Shown piece by piece: positions 1 through 5,365 of a stretch of DNA of 5,365 nucleotides. Below the pieces are notes generated by a model, which worked only from the letters and a program-made list of their open reading frames with translations, ran no database searches and was not told the origin of the DNA. The translations under genes were made by a program, and so were the position numbers. Source of the DNA: Magnetococcales bacterium (lineage in GTDB: Bacteria > Pseudomonadota > Magnetococcia > Magnetococcales > Magnetaquicoccaceae); NCBI GenBank assembly GCA_015228895.1, contig JADGCR010000157.1, positions 1-5,365 on the forward strand, given 5' to 3'. How positions within the stretch are numbered: the stretch's first letter is position 1; the number at the start of each line of letters is the position of its first letter.

Positions 1-41
1 ATGGTGTTTTTCTGGCAGGATCTGCAGGATTCGAATTTCAT
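1..41 (-). CDS. Possible 5' end of a further minus-strand gene (very short, partial)
   Basis: After the trkH stop, an ATG at 41-39 opens a frame of 13 codons that runs off the window edge. It encodes MKFESCRSCQKNT, with a Cys-x-x-Cys pair that could be the start of a metal-binding N-terminus. An AAGG lies 10 bases upstream, a weak and rather distant ribosome-binding site. Third codon positions are mostly G or C (8 of 12), in line with the real genes here. A competing start exists: an ATG at 78-76 overlaps the trkH stop as TGATG and is open for 26 codons to the edge, but it has poorer third-position GC (12 of 25). Neither product can be recognised from so few residues. Apart from these candidate starts, nothing else is visible in positions 1 to 77, and there is no clear terminator after trkH. 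Confidence 0.2.
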   Translation of the reverse strand, partial: MKFESCRSCQKNT

Positions 42-77
42 GACGGATCAACCTTGCATTCGGAGCATGCGCCCTCA

Positions 78-1532
78 TCAGGTGAGGATGGCATTCGGTT
101 TCCAGAAGTGCGGGACGAACAGGATGAGCACGGTGAACACCTCCAATCTTCCGGCCACCATCAATCCCACCAGCAACAGTTTGCCATTATCCGGTATTGC
201 GCTGAAATTGTCCATAGGTCCCACCAAACCAATTCCCGGTCCGACGTTGATCAAAGTGGTGAGGGCGGAGGAGTAGGCCGTCGGCAAATCCAGACCCATG
301 GAAACCAGGGTGATGGTGGCCACCGCCATGGCCAGGGTGATGGCGAAGCCAAGCGCCATCACACCGTCCAGGAGTTCCGCCGGAATGCGCTTGTCATTGA
401 TTTTGACCGTGATCACCCGCTCCTGGGTGAGCATGCGGTTGATCACGGCGGTCAACACCTTGAACAACACGATGGCCCGCACCACCTTGATGCCCCCGGT
501 GGTGGAACCGGACATGGCCCCGGTAATGGCGATGGTCATCAGAATCAGTTGCATGTAAAGCGGCCAGATCTCCCAGTCCACATTGGCGTAACCGGTGTTG
601 GTGACCAGGCTCACCGCCTGAAAGAAACCATGCAGCAGGGCATCGTGGAGATCCTTGGAGGCGGTGGAGGCGAAGGCTTCCATGGTGCAGAACAGGGCCA
701 CCACCAGGATGATGAGCAGGTACCAGCGCAACTCCTCGTCCCGGAGGGGTCCCCATTCCCGCGTGGTCAACAGACGATAATAGAGGACAAAATTGATCCC
801 GGCCAGAATCATGAACAGCATGGCGCACCATTGCACGGCAGGGTTGTAGGCGCCCATGCTGGCGTTTTTCGGAGAAAACCCCCCGATGGAAATGGTGGTG
901 AAGGCGTGATGCACCGCGTCCAGAGGCGGCATGCCCGCCAGCCAGTAGGAGAGACCGCACAACAGGGTCAAAAAAAAATAGATGCCCCACAGGATGCGCG
1001 CGGAATCCACCATCCGCGGGGCCAGTTTGTCCTTCTTGAAACCCGGCATCTCCGCCTTCATGATCTGCGCCCCACCCACTCCCAGATAGGGCAGGATGGC
1101 CACCGCCAACAACAGAATCCCCATGCCCCCGATCCATTGGGTCGTGCTGCGCCAGAACAGGATCCCCTGAGGCAGGGCCTCGATGTCGGCCACCACCGTG
1201 GAACCCGTGGTGGTGAAACCGGACGCGGACTCGAACACCGCGTCGATGCCACTCATCACGTCGGCCAGGTAATAGGGCAAGGCGCCCAGCAGAATCATCA
1301 CCACCCATCCCAGGATGACCGCCACCACCCCATCGCGGGCATGCATGGCCTGGAAGGTGATGCCACGGGTGAAGAGAAACAGCAGCGTTATGGCGACCGT
1401 GGCCAGCAGGGTCGTCAGAAAGGGGGTGACATCCTCTCCGAAGCGCCAGGCCAAAGCCAAGGTGGGCAACTGGAACAGAGCCAGGATGGCCGCAACCACC
1501 GAGACGATGCGCAGATTGAGGACAAGATTCAT
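78..1532 (-). CDS. trkH: TrkH-type potassium uptake membrane subunit
   Basis: This 484-residue integral inner-membrane protein is the K+-translocating subunit of the Trk system and works with TrkA. Its length matches the usual TrkH of about 480 residues. It has the four-fold repeated membrane-pore-membrane plan. The four selectivity-filter segments are SGFTTTGS (about 104-111), TISIGGFS (213-220), VTNTGYAN (310-317) and INVGPGIG (428-435). The loop SGSTTGGIK (341-349) corresponds to the conserved gating loop of the third repeat. The ATG at 1532 was chosen because it begins at the first hydrophobic helix (MNLVLNLRIVSVV). A longer open frame reaches up to 1682, but that extension lies inside trkA and is polar and unlike the family. 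The start overlaps the trkA stop as ATGA and lacks a good ribosome-binding site, which points to translational coupling. A run of nine T (978-970 on this strand) lies within a membrane helix. The identification of a Trk/Ktr-family channel is very secure. TrkH is preferred to KtrB because of the length and the linked two-domain TrkA. Confidence 0.97.
   Translation of the reverse strand: MNLVLNLRIVSVVAAILALFQLPTLALAWRFGEDVTPFLTTLLATVAITLLFLFTRGITFQAMHARDGVVAVILGWVVMILLGALPYYLADVMSGIDAVFESASGFTTTGSTVVADIEALPQGILFWRSTTQWIGGMGILLLAVAILPYLGVGGAQIMKAEMPGFKKDKLAPRMVDSARILWGIYFFLTLLCGLSYWLAGMPPLDAVHHAFTTISIGGFSPKNASMGAYNPAVQWCAMLFMILAGINFVLYYRLLTTREWGPLRDEELRWYLLIILVVALFCTMEAFASTASKDLHDALLHGFFQAVSLVTNTGYANVDWEIWPLYMQLILMTIAITGAMSGSTTGGIKVVRAIVLFKVLTAVINRMLTQERVITVKINDKRIPAELLDGVMALGFAITLAMAVATITLVSMGLDLPTAYSSALTTLINVGPGIGLVGPMDNFSAIPDNGKLLLVGLMVAGRLEVFTVLILFVPHFWKPNAILT
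1529..1532 (-). other. trkA/trkH stop-start overlap (ATGA)
   Basis: The trkA stop TGA (1531-1529) and the trkH start ATG (1532-1530) share bases as ATGA. This is the usual sign of translational coupling in an operon, and it fits a need for balanced amounts of the two Trk subunits. No Shine-Dalgarno sequence is obvious just upstream of the trkH ATG. Confidence 0.9.
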
Positions 1533-2932
1533 GGCATTTTCGGGAAGAACGCGCGCGACTGTCTCGGGTTGGCGATCAGACGGTCCAGATGTTGCGCCTT
1601 GCCTCGCTGCATGACCAAAACCGCCTGATCCCCCTTTTTCAGGCAGAGATTGCCATGAGGCACCACCACTTTCCTGTCGCACACGGAAGCCGCCACGATC
1701 ATCCCTTTCGGAAAGGAAATGTCCTTGAGAGGCGGACCATCCAGTCGTGACCCCTCCTCCACCTCCACCAGGAAAATGTTCAGTTTGCCACCCAGCAGCA
1801 CATCCGCGTCCAGCACCCGCCCCATGCTGGAAAAACGCAGGATGGAACCCACCGCGGACGAACGGGGACTCAGAATGGCGTCCACTCCCAGTTCGGGCGC
1901 CAGGGTGAAATAGGCTTCGTTGTCCATCATGCTGACCACCTGCATGGCACCACGCTTGCGGGCCAGCAGAGAGATGAAGAAATTGACCTCCTGGGAACCG
2001 GTCAACGCGAGAAACACCGTCTCCGGGGTGATGGTGCGACTGAGCAGCGCGGCGTCCGTGACATCCCCGTGCAGGATGACGGTACTCTTCAGCATCTCCG
2101 TCAATGACAGGCAGCGATCGTAATCCGCCTCGACGAGGACCACGTCACGCCCCTGTTTTTCCAGTTGCCGGGCGATGTTCACCCCGATGGCGCTGCCGCC
2201 GACGATCACGAATTTTTGTTTCCTGCAAAACGCTTTACCCAACAAGGGCAAAATGACGGGCAGGGCGATCCCCTTGGGCAGGGTGATGCAGATGCGGTCC
2301 CCCTTTTGCAGGATGGTCTCCCCGGTGGGGATGAAGACCTCGCTCCCCCGTTGCGCCCCGACCACCAGGATGTGTTCCGAGGGAAACAGACGGCTGGCCT
2401 CGCGCAACGGCTTGCCCACCAGGATATTGTTGTCGTCCCCCAGACAAAAACAGGCGATGCGCACAGCGCCTTGCAGAAATTCCACCAGATCGAAGGCGTG
2501 CTGCACCTCCAGGATGTTGATGGCCTTGCCGATCACCGCCCGTTCCGGGCTGATGATCAGGGTGTCGTTCAAATCACGGGACTGCCAGAGTTGATGATTG
2601 TTGAGAAACTCGTCATCCTTCACCCGCGTGACGATCCTGGCCCCGGGATTGATGCTGCGGGCGATGAGGGTGAGAATGATGTTGCTCTTGTCCTGATTGG
2701 TGACCGCCAGGATGAGATCCGCCTCCTGGACCCTGGCCTCCCGCAGGACATCCTGGTCTTCCGCCGCGCCATGCACGATCTGCACATCCATCTGCTCCCG
2801 GATCTTGCGCACCGTGTTGATGTTGGACTCGATAAAACAGACCCCGTGACCCTGTTCGGCGATGTGTCGCCCCACCGCCTCGCCCACCAGTCCGGCCCCG
2901 AACACCACCACCTTCATCGATTGTTGCTGCAT
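1529..2932 (-). CDS. trkA: TrkA, NAD-binding regulatory subunit of Trk potassium uptake
   Basis: This 467-residue cytoplasmic peripheral protein gates TrkH in response to bound nucleotide. It has the duplicated arrangement expected of full-length TrkA (about 458 residues). A first Rossmann domain (about 6-125) carries GAGLVG (12-17) and an acidic residue closing strand two (FIES, Glu35). It is followed by a first TrkA_C domain (about 155-225). A second Rossmann domain (about 240-355) carries the variant GGSAIG (245-250) and VEAD (Glu268), and a second TrkA_C domain (about 390-455) ends the protein. The start at 2932 is chosen because GGAG lies 6 bases upstream. An in-frame TTG at 2947 would add five residues and lacks that support, and an ATG at 2917 (MKVVVFGAG) matches the textbook N-terminus but sits without a ribosome-binding site. 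The gene follows the DUF3124 gene by 61 bases and overlaps trkH, so it is probably the middle gene of an operon. The second nucleotide site may differ in binding because its glycine motif is less canonical. Confidence 0.97.
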   Translation of the reverse strand: MQQQSMKVVVFGAGLVGEAVGRHIAEQGHGVCFIESNINTVRKIREQMDVQIVHGAAEDQDVLREARVQEADLILAVTNQDKSNIILTLIARSINPGARIVTRVKDDEFLNNHQLWQSRDLNDTLIISPERAVIGKAINILEVQHAFDLVEFLQGAVRIACFCLGDDNNILVGKPLREASRLFPSEHILVVGAQRGSEVFIPTGETILQKGDRICITLPKGIALPVILPLLGKAFCRKQKFVIVGGSAIGVNIARQLEKQGRDVVLVEADYDRCLSLTEMLKSTVILHGDVTDAALLSRTITPETVFLALTGSQEVNFFISLLARKRGAMQVVSMMDNEAYFTLAPELGVDAILSPRSSAVGSILRFSSMGRVLDADVLLGGKLNIFLVEVEEGSRLDGPPLKDISFPKGMIVAASVCDRKVVVPHGNLCLKKGDQAVLVMQRGKAQHLDRLIANPRQSRAFFPKMP

Positions 2933-2938
2933 GCTCTT

Positions 2939-2942
2939 CTCC
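2939..2942 (-). promoter_or_regulatory. Ribosome-binding site of trkA
   Basis: On the minus strand GGAG (2942-2939) is followed by six bases and then the ATG at 2932. It selects this start over the TTG at 2947, which lies at the wrong side of the site, and over the ATG at 2917, which is 21 bases away. Confidence 0.7.
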
Positions 2943-2967
2943 GTCAATCATCCTGTTCGATGCCCCA

Positions 2968-2983
2968 CCTTGCCAACGCAAGG
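2968..2983 (-). repeat. Small hairpin between the DUF3124 gene and trkA
   Basis: The 16 bases form a perfect 6-base-pair stem (CCTTGC / GCAAGG) with a 4-base loop in the 61-base spacer. On the minus strand the hairpin is followed by TGGGGCATCG, not by a T run, so it is not a convincing intrinsic terminator. It could be a transcript-processing or partial-attenuation element, or chance. Confidence 0.45.
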
Positions 2984-2993
2984 CAGAGATGTC

Positions 2994-3509
2994 TCATGGT
3001 TCTCCAGCCCTGGAATGGACGACCTGTCCGCGACTCGTGAAAGCCTGCGCCTGCGTTCCCCAATGATAGACCTGCACCGACTCCATCAAGGGTTGGTTGA
3101 TGGGTTGAGCGGCCTGCCATTCCACGATGAAATTGGCCCCGGCTCCCCCCTTGTCTTCCTGGTTCTCCACAAAAAACTCCTTCGAACCGATGGGCGCCAG
3201 CCTCAGGGGCGCGGTGAGATAATCCCGCAGCAACCGGCCGGAGGAGTCGTGGTATTTTACCGACAGGATGGTCATGGCACGCCCCATGTCGGTGTTGCGC
3301 ACGCTCAGCATGGAGGAGAGCAGGATCTGCTCCGGCTTGCCCTCGGGGTTGACATTCCCGTGGGAGAGAGAGGAGTAAACGGGAACATAGACCGTCTGTC
3401 CCGTGGTCAGTGAGGGCTGCTCCAGGGCGTGGAGATTCCAGGAGCAGACCAGCATCACTCCAAGAACGCTCCACAGAATCATTCTGAACCTGCTGCATGA
3501 CACGATCAT
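2994..3509 (-). CDS. Exported DUF3124-family protein of unknown function
   Basis: This 171-residue protein is predicted to be exported to the periplasm. Residues 1-28 form a Sec-type signal peptide: basic start (SRFR), hydrophobic core (MILWSVLGVMLVC) and a likely cleavage after NLHA. The Cys in MLVC lacks the small residue expected before a lipobox Cys, so a lipoprotein is less likely. The mature part matches what I recall of DUF3124: GQTVYVPVYS (37-46), LSVRNTD (68-74), YHDSSGRLLRDYL (86-98) and GGAGANFIVEW (121-131). It looks like a compact beta-sandwich. The biochemical function of the family is unknown to me. The start at 3509 is chosen because GAGG lies 7 bases upstream and the signal peptide begins there; the open frame extends upstream to 3638, but that part overlaps the promoter and has no signal-peptide logic. 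The gene lies first in a probable operon with trkA and trkH, behind a Pho-box-like promoter. A link to potassium or phosphate physiology is inference from context only. Confidence 0.88.
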   Translation of the reverse strand: MIVSCSRFRMILWSVLGVMLVCSWNLHALEQPSLTTGQTVYVPVYSSLSHGNVNPEGKPEQILLSSMLSVRNTDMGRAMTILSVKYHDSSGRLLRDYLTAPLRLAPIGSKEFFVENQEDKGGAGANFIVEWQAAQPINQPLMESVQVYHWGTQAQAFTSRGQVVHSRAGEP

Positions 3510-3516
3510 CGGAACA

Positions 3517-3520
3517 CCTC
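3517..3520 (-). promoter_or_regulatory. Ribosome-binding site of the DUF3124 gene
   Basis: The minus strand reads A-GAGG-TGTTCCG-ATG, so GAGG (3520-3517) lies 7 bases before the ATG at 3509. This decides the start over the in-frame upstream ATG at 3638 and the internal ATG at 3482. A GC-only palindrome, GCCGCGCGGC (3531-3522), lies directly 5' of it and might limit ribosome access. Confidence 0.7.
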
Positions 3521-3558
3521 TGCCGCGCGGCGCGTTTAATGAAAGGGTTGAAGATCCC

Positions 3559-3564
3559 AGTATA
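3559..3564 (-). promoter_or_regulatory. -10 element of the DUF3124-trkA-trkH promoter
   Basis: TATACT on the minus strand matches the sigma-70 -10 consensus at five of six positions. No TTGACA-like -35 is found at 16 to 18 bases; that place is taken by the Pho-box-like tandem repeat, as is typical of activator-dependent promoters. The predicted transcript start is near 3552 to 3555, giving a 5' leader of roughly 43 to 46 bases before the ATG at 3509. Confidence 0.55.
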
Positions 3565-3574
3565 TCCGGAGCAA

Positions 3575-3592
3575 CTGACATTTCCCTGACAG
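3575..3592 (-). promoter_or_regulatory. Pho-box-like tandem repeat (candidate PhoB-binding site)
   Basis: The minus strand reads CTGTCAG-GGAA-ATGTCAG: two 7-base direct repeats with a 4-base spacer, an 11-base period. The known PhoB box is two CTGTCAT-like 7-mers with a 4-base A/T-rich spacer. Here the halves match at six and five of seven positions, and the spacer is less A/T-rich. The box ends exactly 10 bases before the -10 TATACT, the placement expected when PhoB replaces a -35 element. It points toward the DUF3124-trkA-trkH cluster. Another OmpR-family regulator using 11-base-period repeats could bind instead. No regulator gene of that family is complete in the window. Confidence 0.6.
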
Positions 3593-3678
3593 CAGACCCA
3601 AAAAATCCATCCGCCGAATCTTTTTCCGCCCCAGCCACGGGAACAACGGGGCACCCGCGCTGCGAGCGTCATGGTTGA

Positions 3679-3707
3679 TTGCAATCGGTCCGGGATGAGG
3701 GTACACT
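3679..3707 (+). promoter_or_regulatory. Candidate promoter of the ArsB/NhaD-family transporter
   Basis: TTGCAA (3679-3684) and TACACT (3702-3707) lie 17 bases apart, matching the -35 and -10 consensus at four of six positions each. The predicted start of transcription is near 3714, leaving a leader of about 60 bases before the ATG at 3773. The -35 sits inside a perfect 10-base palindrome, GATTGCAATC (3677-3686), a possible operator. If this promoter is used, the in-frame upstream ATGs at 3671 and 3695 cannot be the start. Confidence 0.35.
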
Positions 3708-3772
3708 GCCCGCCATGGCAGGTCGTCAACCTGCGCCACAACCCCCCTGGTCCATGCACGAGCAACCATCCG

Positions 3773-5110
3773 ATGTTCATTTCATTGTTTTCCCTGCTGC
3801 TGTTCGCGGTCTGCTTCGTCCTGATGCATCTTGGCATTCTGGATCGCCGCGTGGCCATGATGGGAGGTGGGATCGCCTTTGTGCTGTCGGGATGGCTGGT
3901 TGGATTCTATCTGCCGATCCAGGCGCTCGAAGCCGTTTATTTTGAAACGCTCGCATTGATTTTTGGCATGTCGATGATCTCGGCGACCCTGGCAAAGGCC
4001 GGATGGTTCACCCTGCTGGCCCAACGAACGGCCACCTGCACGAACGGCAACAGTTGGCTGGCCCTGATCCTCCTGACCCTGACAACCTACACCTTTTCCC
4101 TGTTTGTCAACAATCTGGCCACAATGATGGTGATGCTGCCCATCACCCTGTCCCTGTGTCGCGCCACCCGCATGAATACGGTCCCGATACTGATCGCGGA
4201 AATCATCGCCTCCAATCTGGGGGGGGCCTCCATGATGATGGGTGACTTCCCCAACATGATCATCAGCTCCGCGGGCAATCTGCACTTTCTGGACTTCATC
4301 GGCGGCATGATGCCCGCCTGTCTGCTGGAGTTGGCCGCCCTGTTGCTCTTTTTCCAATGGCGCAAAACCATCTTCTCCACACCCTCTCCCATCCCGGCGC
4401 TCCGGCCCGCTGCGGAAGACGCGTTGCGTCTCATCGACGCGGAACGGAACGGCACCACGCCGTATGATGCCCGACTGGCCCGGATTGGCGGCGTCACCCT
4501 GGTACTGGTGCTGATCGGTTTCGTGTCCGGCCCCTGGCATGGTGTCAGGCCGGGGACCATCGCCTTGCTGGCGGGGGTCATCCTGATGTTTCTGTCGCCC
4601 TTTCCCGGAAAAACGTTATGGGACGCCGCCGGTCTGGGGGACATGATCTTTTTCCTGGGCCTGTTCCTGATGGTGGGCGGATTGAAAGGAGCCGGGGTGC
4701 TGGAGGTGGTGGAAGATTGGATCGTCACCCTCGGAGCCAACCAACCCACACTGGAATTGCTGGCGCTCATGTGGATTGCCGCCCTGCTGACCCCTTTTCT
4801 CAATGCCGGGCCGGCCACGGCCTTTTTTGTTCCTGTGGCGCTTGAAATGAACGGGCACATTCCCGGTCAAGGGGTTTGGTGGGCGCTCTCCCTGGGCGTT
4901 CTGGCGGGTTCCTCCATGGCGTTGACCGGTGCCACGGCTGGTTCCGTGGCATCCACCCATCTGGAACGGGACTGGCAACGCCACCCGGAAGAGATCCTGC
5001 GGTTCGGCGTCGGCAACGGACTCCATTTTCGCAACTACCTGGCATACGGTTTGCCGGTCGCGCTGTTGTTTCTCTGCATCTCAACCGTTTATGTCGCCCT
5101 GATGTTCTGA
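3773..5110 (+). CDS. ArsB/NhaD (ion transporter) superfamily membrane permease, substrate unknown
   Basis: This 445-residue inner-membrane protein has about ten to twelve hydrophobic segments and two homologous halves with a central polar loop (about 200-235). The first half carries FVNNLATMMVMLPITLSL (111-128) and SNLGGASMMMGDFPN (147-161), close to the NIGG...GDPPN signature of P-protein/SLC13-type permeases. The second half carries FLNAGPATAFFVPVALEM (342-359) and GSSMALTGATAG (379-390), where relatives usually have an Asn-containing GASAN-like motif. Members of the superfamily move anions such as arsenite, dicarboxylates or sulfate, or exchange Na+ for H+; nothing here fixes the substrate. 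The start at 3773 is preferred because a transmembrane helix begins at once (MFISLFSLLLFAVCF); the open frame extends to 3671, but that 34-residue stretch is polar and Cys/Pro-rich. No clear ribosome-binding site precedes 3773, so the start is less certain than the family. A run of eight G (4219-4226) falls inside the first signature. The gene diverges from the DUF3124-trkAH cluster and has no partner on its strand here. Confidence 0.92.
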   Translation: MFISLFSLLLFAVCFVLMHLGILDRRVAMMGGGIAFVLSGWLVGFYLPIQALEAVYFETLALIFGMSMISATLAKAGWFTLLAQRTATCTNGNSWLALILLTLTTYTFSLFVNNLATMMVMLPITLSLCRATRMNTVPILIAEIIASNLGGASMMMGDFPNMIISSAGNLHFLDFIGGMMPACLLELAALLLFFQWRKTIFSTPSPIPALRPAAEDALRLIDAERNGTTPYDARLARIGGVTLVLVLIGFVSGPWHGVRPGTIALLAGVILMFLSPFPGKTLWDAAGLGDMIFFLGLFLMVGGLKGAGVLEVVEDWIVTLGANQPTLELLALMWIAALLTPFLNAGPATAFFVPVALEMNGHIPGQGVWWALSLGVLAGSSMALTGATAGSVASTHLERDWQRHPEEILRFGVGNGLHFRNYLAYGLPVALLFLCISTVYVALMF

Positions 5111-5365
5111 TTCCTGTCGGGCGAATCGTTCCAACGCCTCCAGCAGCGCCTTTTTGCCGATCGGTTTGCATAAATAGCCATCGCATCCGGCTTCGCGACT
5201 GCGTTCCATCCCCCCCTCCATGGCATGGGCCGACAGGGCGACGATGGGCACCGGAGCATGGTTCATCTGCCGTTCCCATTGACGAATCCGACGGGTGGCG
5301 CTGTAACCGTCCATGTTGGGCATCTGCACATCCATGATCACCACATCGAACCGCTCCTTTTCCAC
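5081..5365 (-). CDS. C-terminal receiver domain of a response regulator or hybrid histidine kinase (partial)
   Basis: The 95 codons visible (counting the stop) are the last part of a CheY-like receiver domain; the gene continues beyond the right edge. The first visible codon is GTG and is probably internal. The phospho-acceptor is Asp12 of the visible part (FDVVIMDVQMPNMDG). The switch residue is Ser45 (VALSAHAM), and the conserved Lys67 is followed by a cis-Pro motif (LCKPI). The spacing of 33 and 22 residues between them is normal for receivers, so the domain looks functional. The receiver ends close to the stop with the tail ARQESEHQGDING, and no output domain follows. That arrangement, and the wording VALSAHAMEGGMERSREAGCDGYLCKP, is typical of receivers at the C-terminus of hybrid sensor kinases, though a stand-alone receiver or a protein with N-terminal output cannot be excluded. 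Its 3' end overlaps that of the transporter gene by 30 bases, tail to tail. Confidence 0.9.
   Translation of the reverse strand: MEKERFDVVIMDVQMPNMDGYSATRRIRQWERQMNHAPVPIVALSAHAMEGGMERSREAGCDGYLCKPIGKKALLEALERFARQESEHQGDING

Noticed and set aside
394..1308. Minus-strand open frame of 304 codons in a second frame of trkH
   Set aside because: It overlaps trkH in another frame and its translation is Gly/His/Arg-rich with no recognisable domain.
54..1628. Plus-strand open frame of 524 codons opposite trkH
   Set aside because: It is antisense to a clearly recognisable trkH with all four filter motifs. Its translation is a low-complexity mix rich in His, Gln, Gly and Asp with no fold-like pattern, which is the usual shadow of codon bias in a GC-rich gene.
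2968..2983. Intrinsic terminator between the DUF3124 gene and trkA
   Set aside because: The stem is only six base pairs and no T run follows it on the minus strand, so it is listed as a hairpin only.
2165..3040. Plus-strand open frame of 291 codons opposite trkA
   Set aside because: It is antisense to a complete two-domain TrkA and its composition is that of a shadow frame.
3440..3450. Lipoprotein signal in the DUF3124 protein (Cys22 in MLVC)
   Set aside because: The residue before the Cys is Val rather than Gly, Ala or Ser, and a normal cleavage site (NLHA) follows a few residues later.
3671..3772. N-terminal extension of the transporter from the ATG at 3671
   Set aside because: The 34 residues are polar, rich in Pro and Cys, unlike transporter N-termini, and overlap the candidate promoter. 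The helix starts right after the ATG at 3773.
2944..3858. Minus-strand open frame of 304 codons over the DUF3124 gene and the divergent region
   Set aside because: It runs through the promoter region and overlaps the DUF3124 gene in another frame. The DUF3124 frame has the signal peptide, ribosome-binding site and family motifs; this one has none.
3782..4860. Minus-strand open frames opposite the transporter (3782-4540 and 4087-4860)
   Set aside because: Both are antisense to a well-supported membrane protein and show no domain-like features.

Overview
The window comes from a moderately GC-rich Gram-negative bacterium, most likely a proteobacterium. The evidence is a Trk-type potassium system, an exported protein with a Sec signal peptide, a Pho-box-like promoter of enterobacterial form and a receiver domain of the hybrid-kinase type. 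The style of the receiver domain and the gene mix would suit Magnetococcales or a related group, but that is an unconfirmed impression. There are no rRNA or tRNA genes, mobile elements or CRISPR arrays.

Layout: the left two thirds (about 78 to 3509) is a minus-strand cluster read from right to left. It begins with a small exported DUF3124 protein (3509 to 2994), followed 61 bases later by trkA (2932 to 1529), which overlaps trkH (1532 to 78) through an ATGA stop/start junction. A 263-base divergent control region (3510 to 3772) separates this cluster from a plus-strand membrane transporter of the ArsB/NhaD (ion transporter) superfamily (3773 to 5110). At the right edge, the C-terminal end of a response-regulator receiver domain runs on the minus strand (5365 to 5081). 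It overlaps the end of the transporter gene tail to tail by 30 bases. The first 77 bases hold only a possible start of another minus-strand gene.

How the genes work together: TrkH is the potassium-translocating membrane subunit and TrkA is its cytoplasmic nucleotide-binding gating subunit, so the two form one K+ uptake system. The DUF3124 protein is predicted to be periplasmic and has no known function, but it shares strand and probably transcript with trkAH.

The most interesting signal is in the divergent region. An 18-base tandem repeat, CTGTCAG-GGAA-ATGTCAG, resembles a PhoB-binding Pho box. It sits exactly 10 bases upstream of a good -10 hexamer (TATACT) and points toward the DUF3124-trkA-trkH cluster. 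If real, it would place potassium uptake and an uncharacterised exported protein under phosphate-starvation control. That linkage is an inference and is testable.
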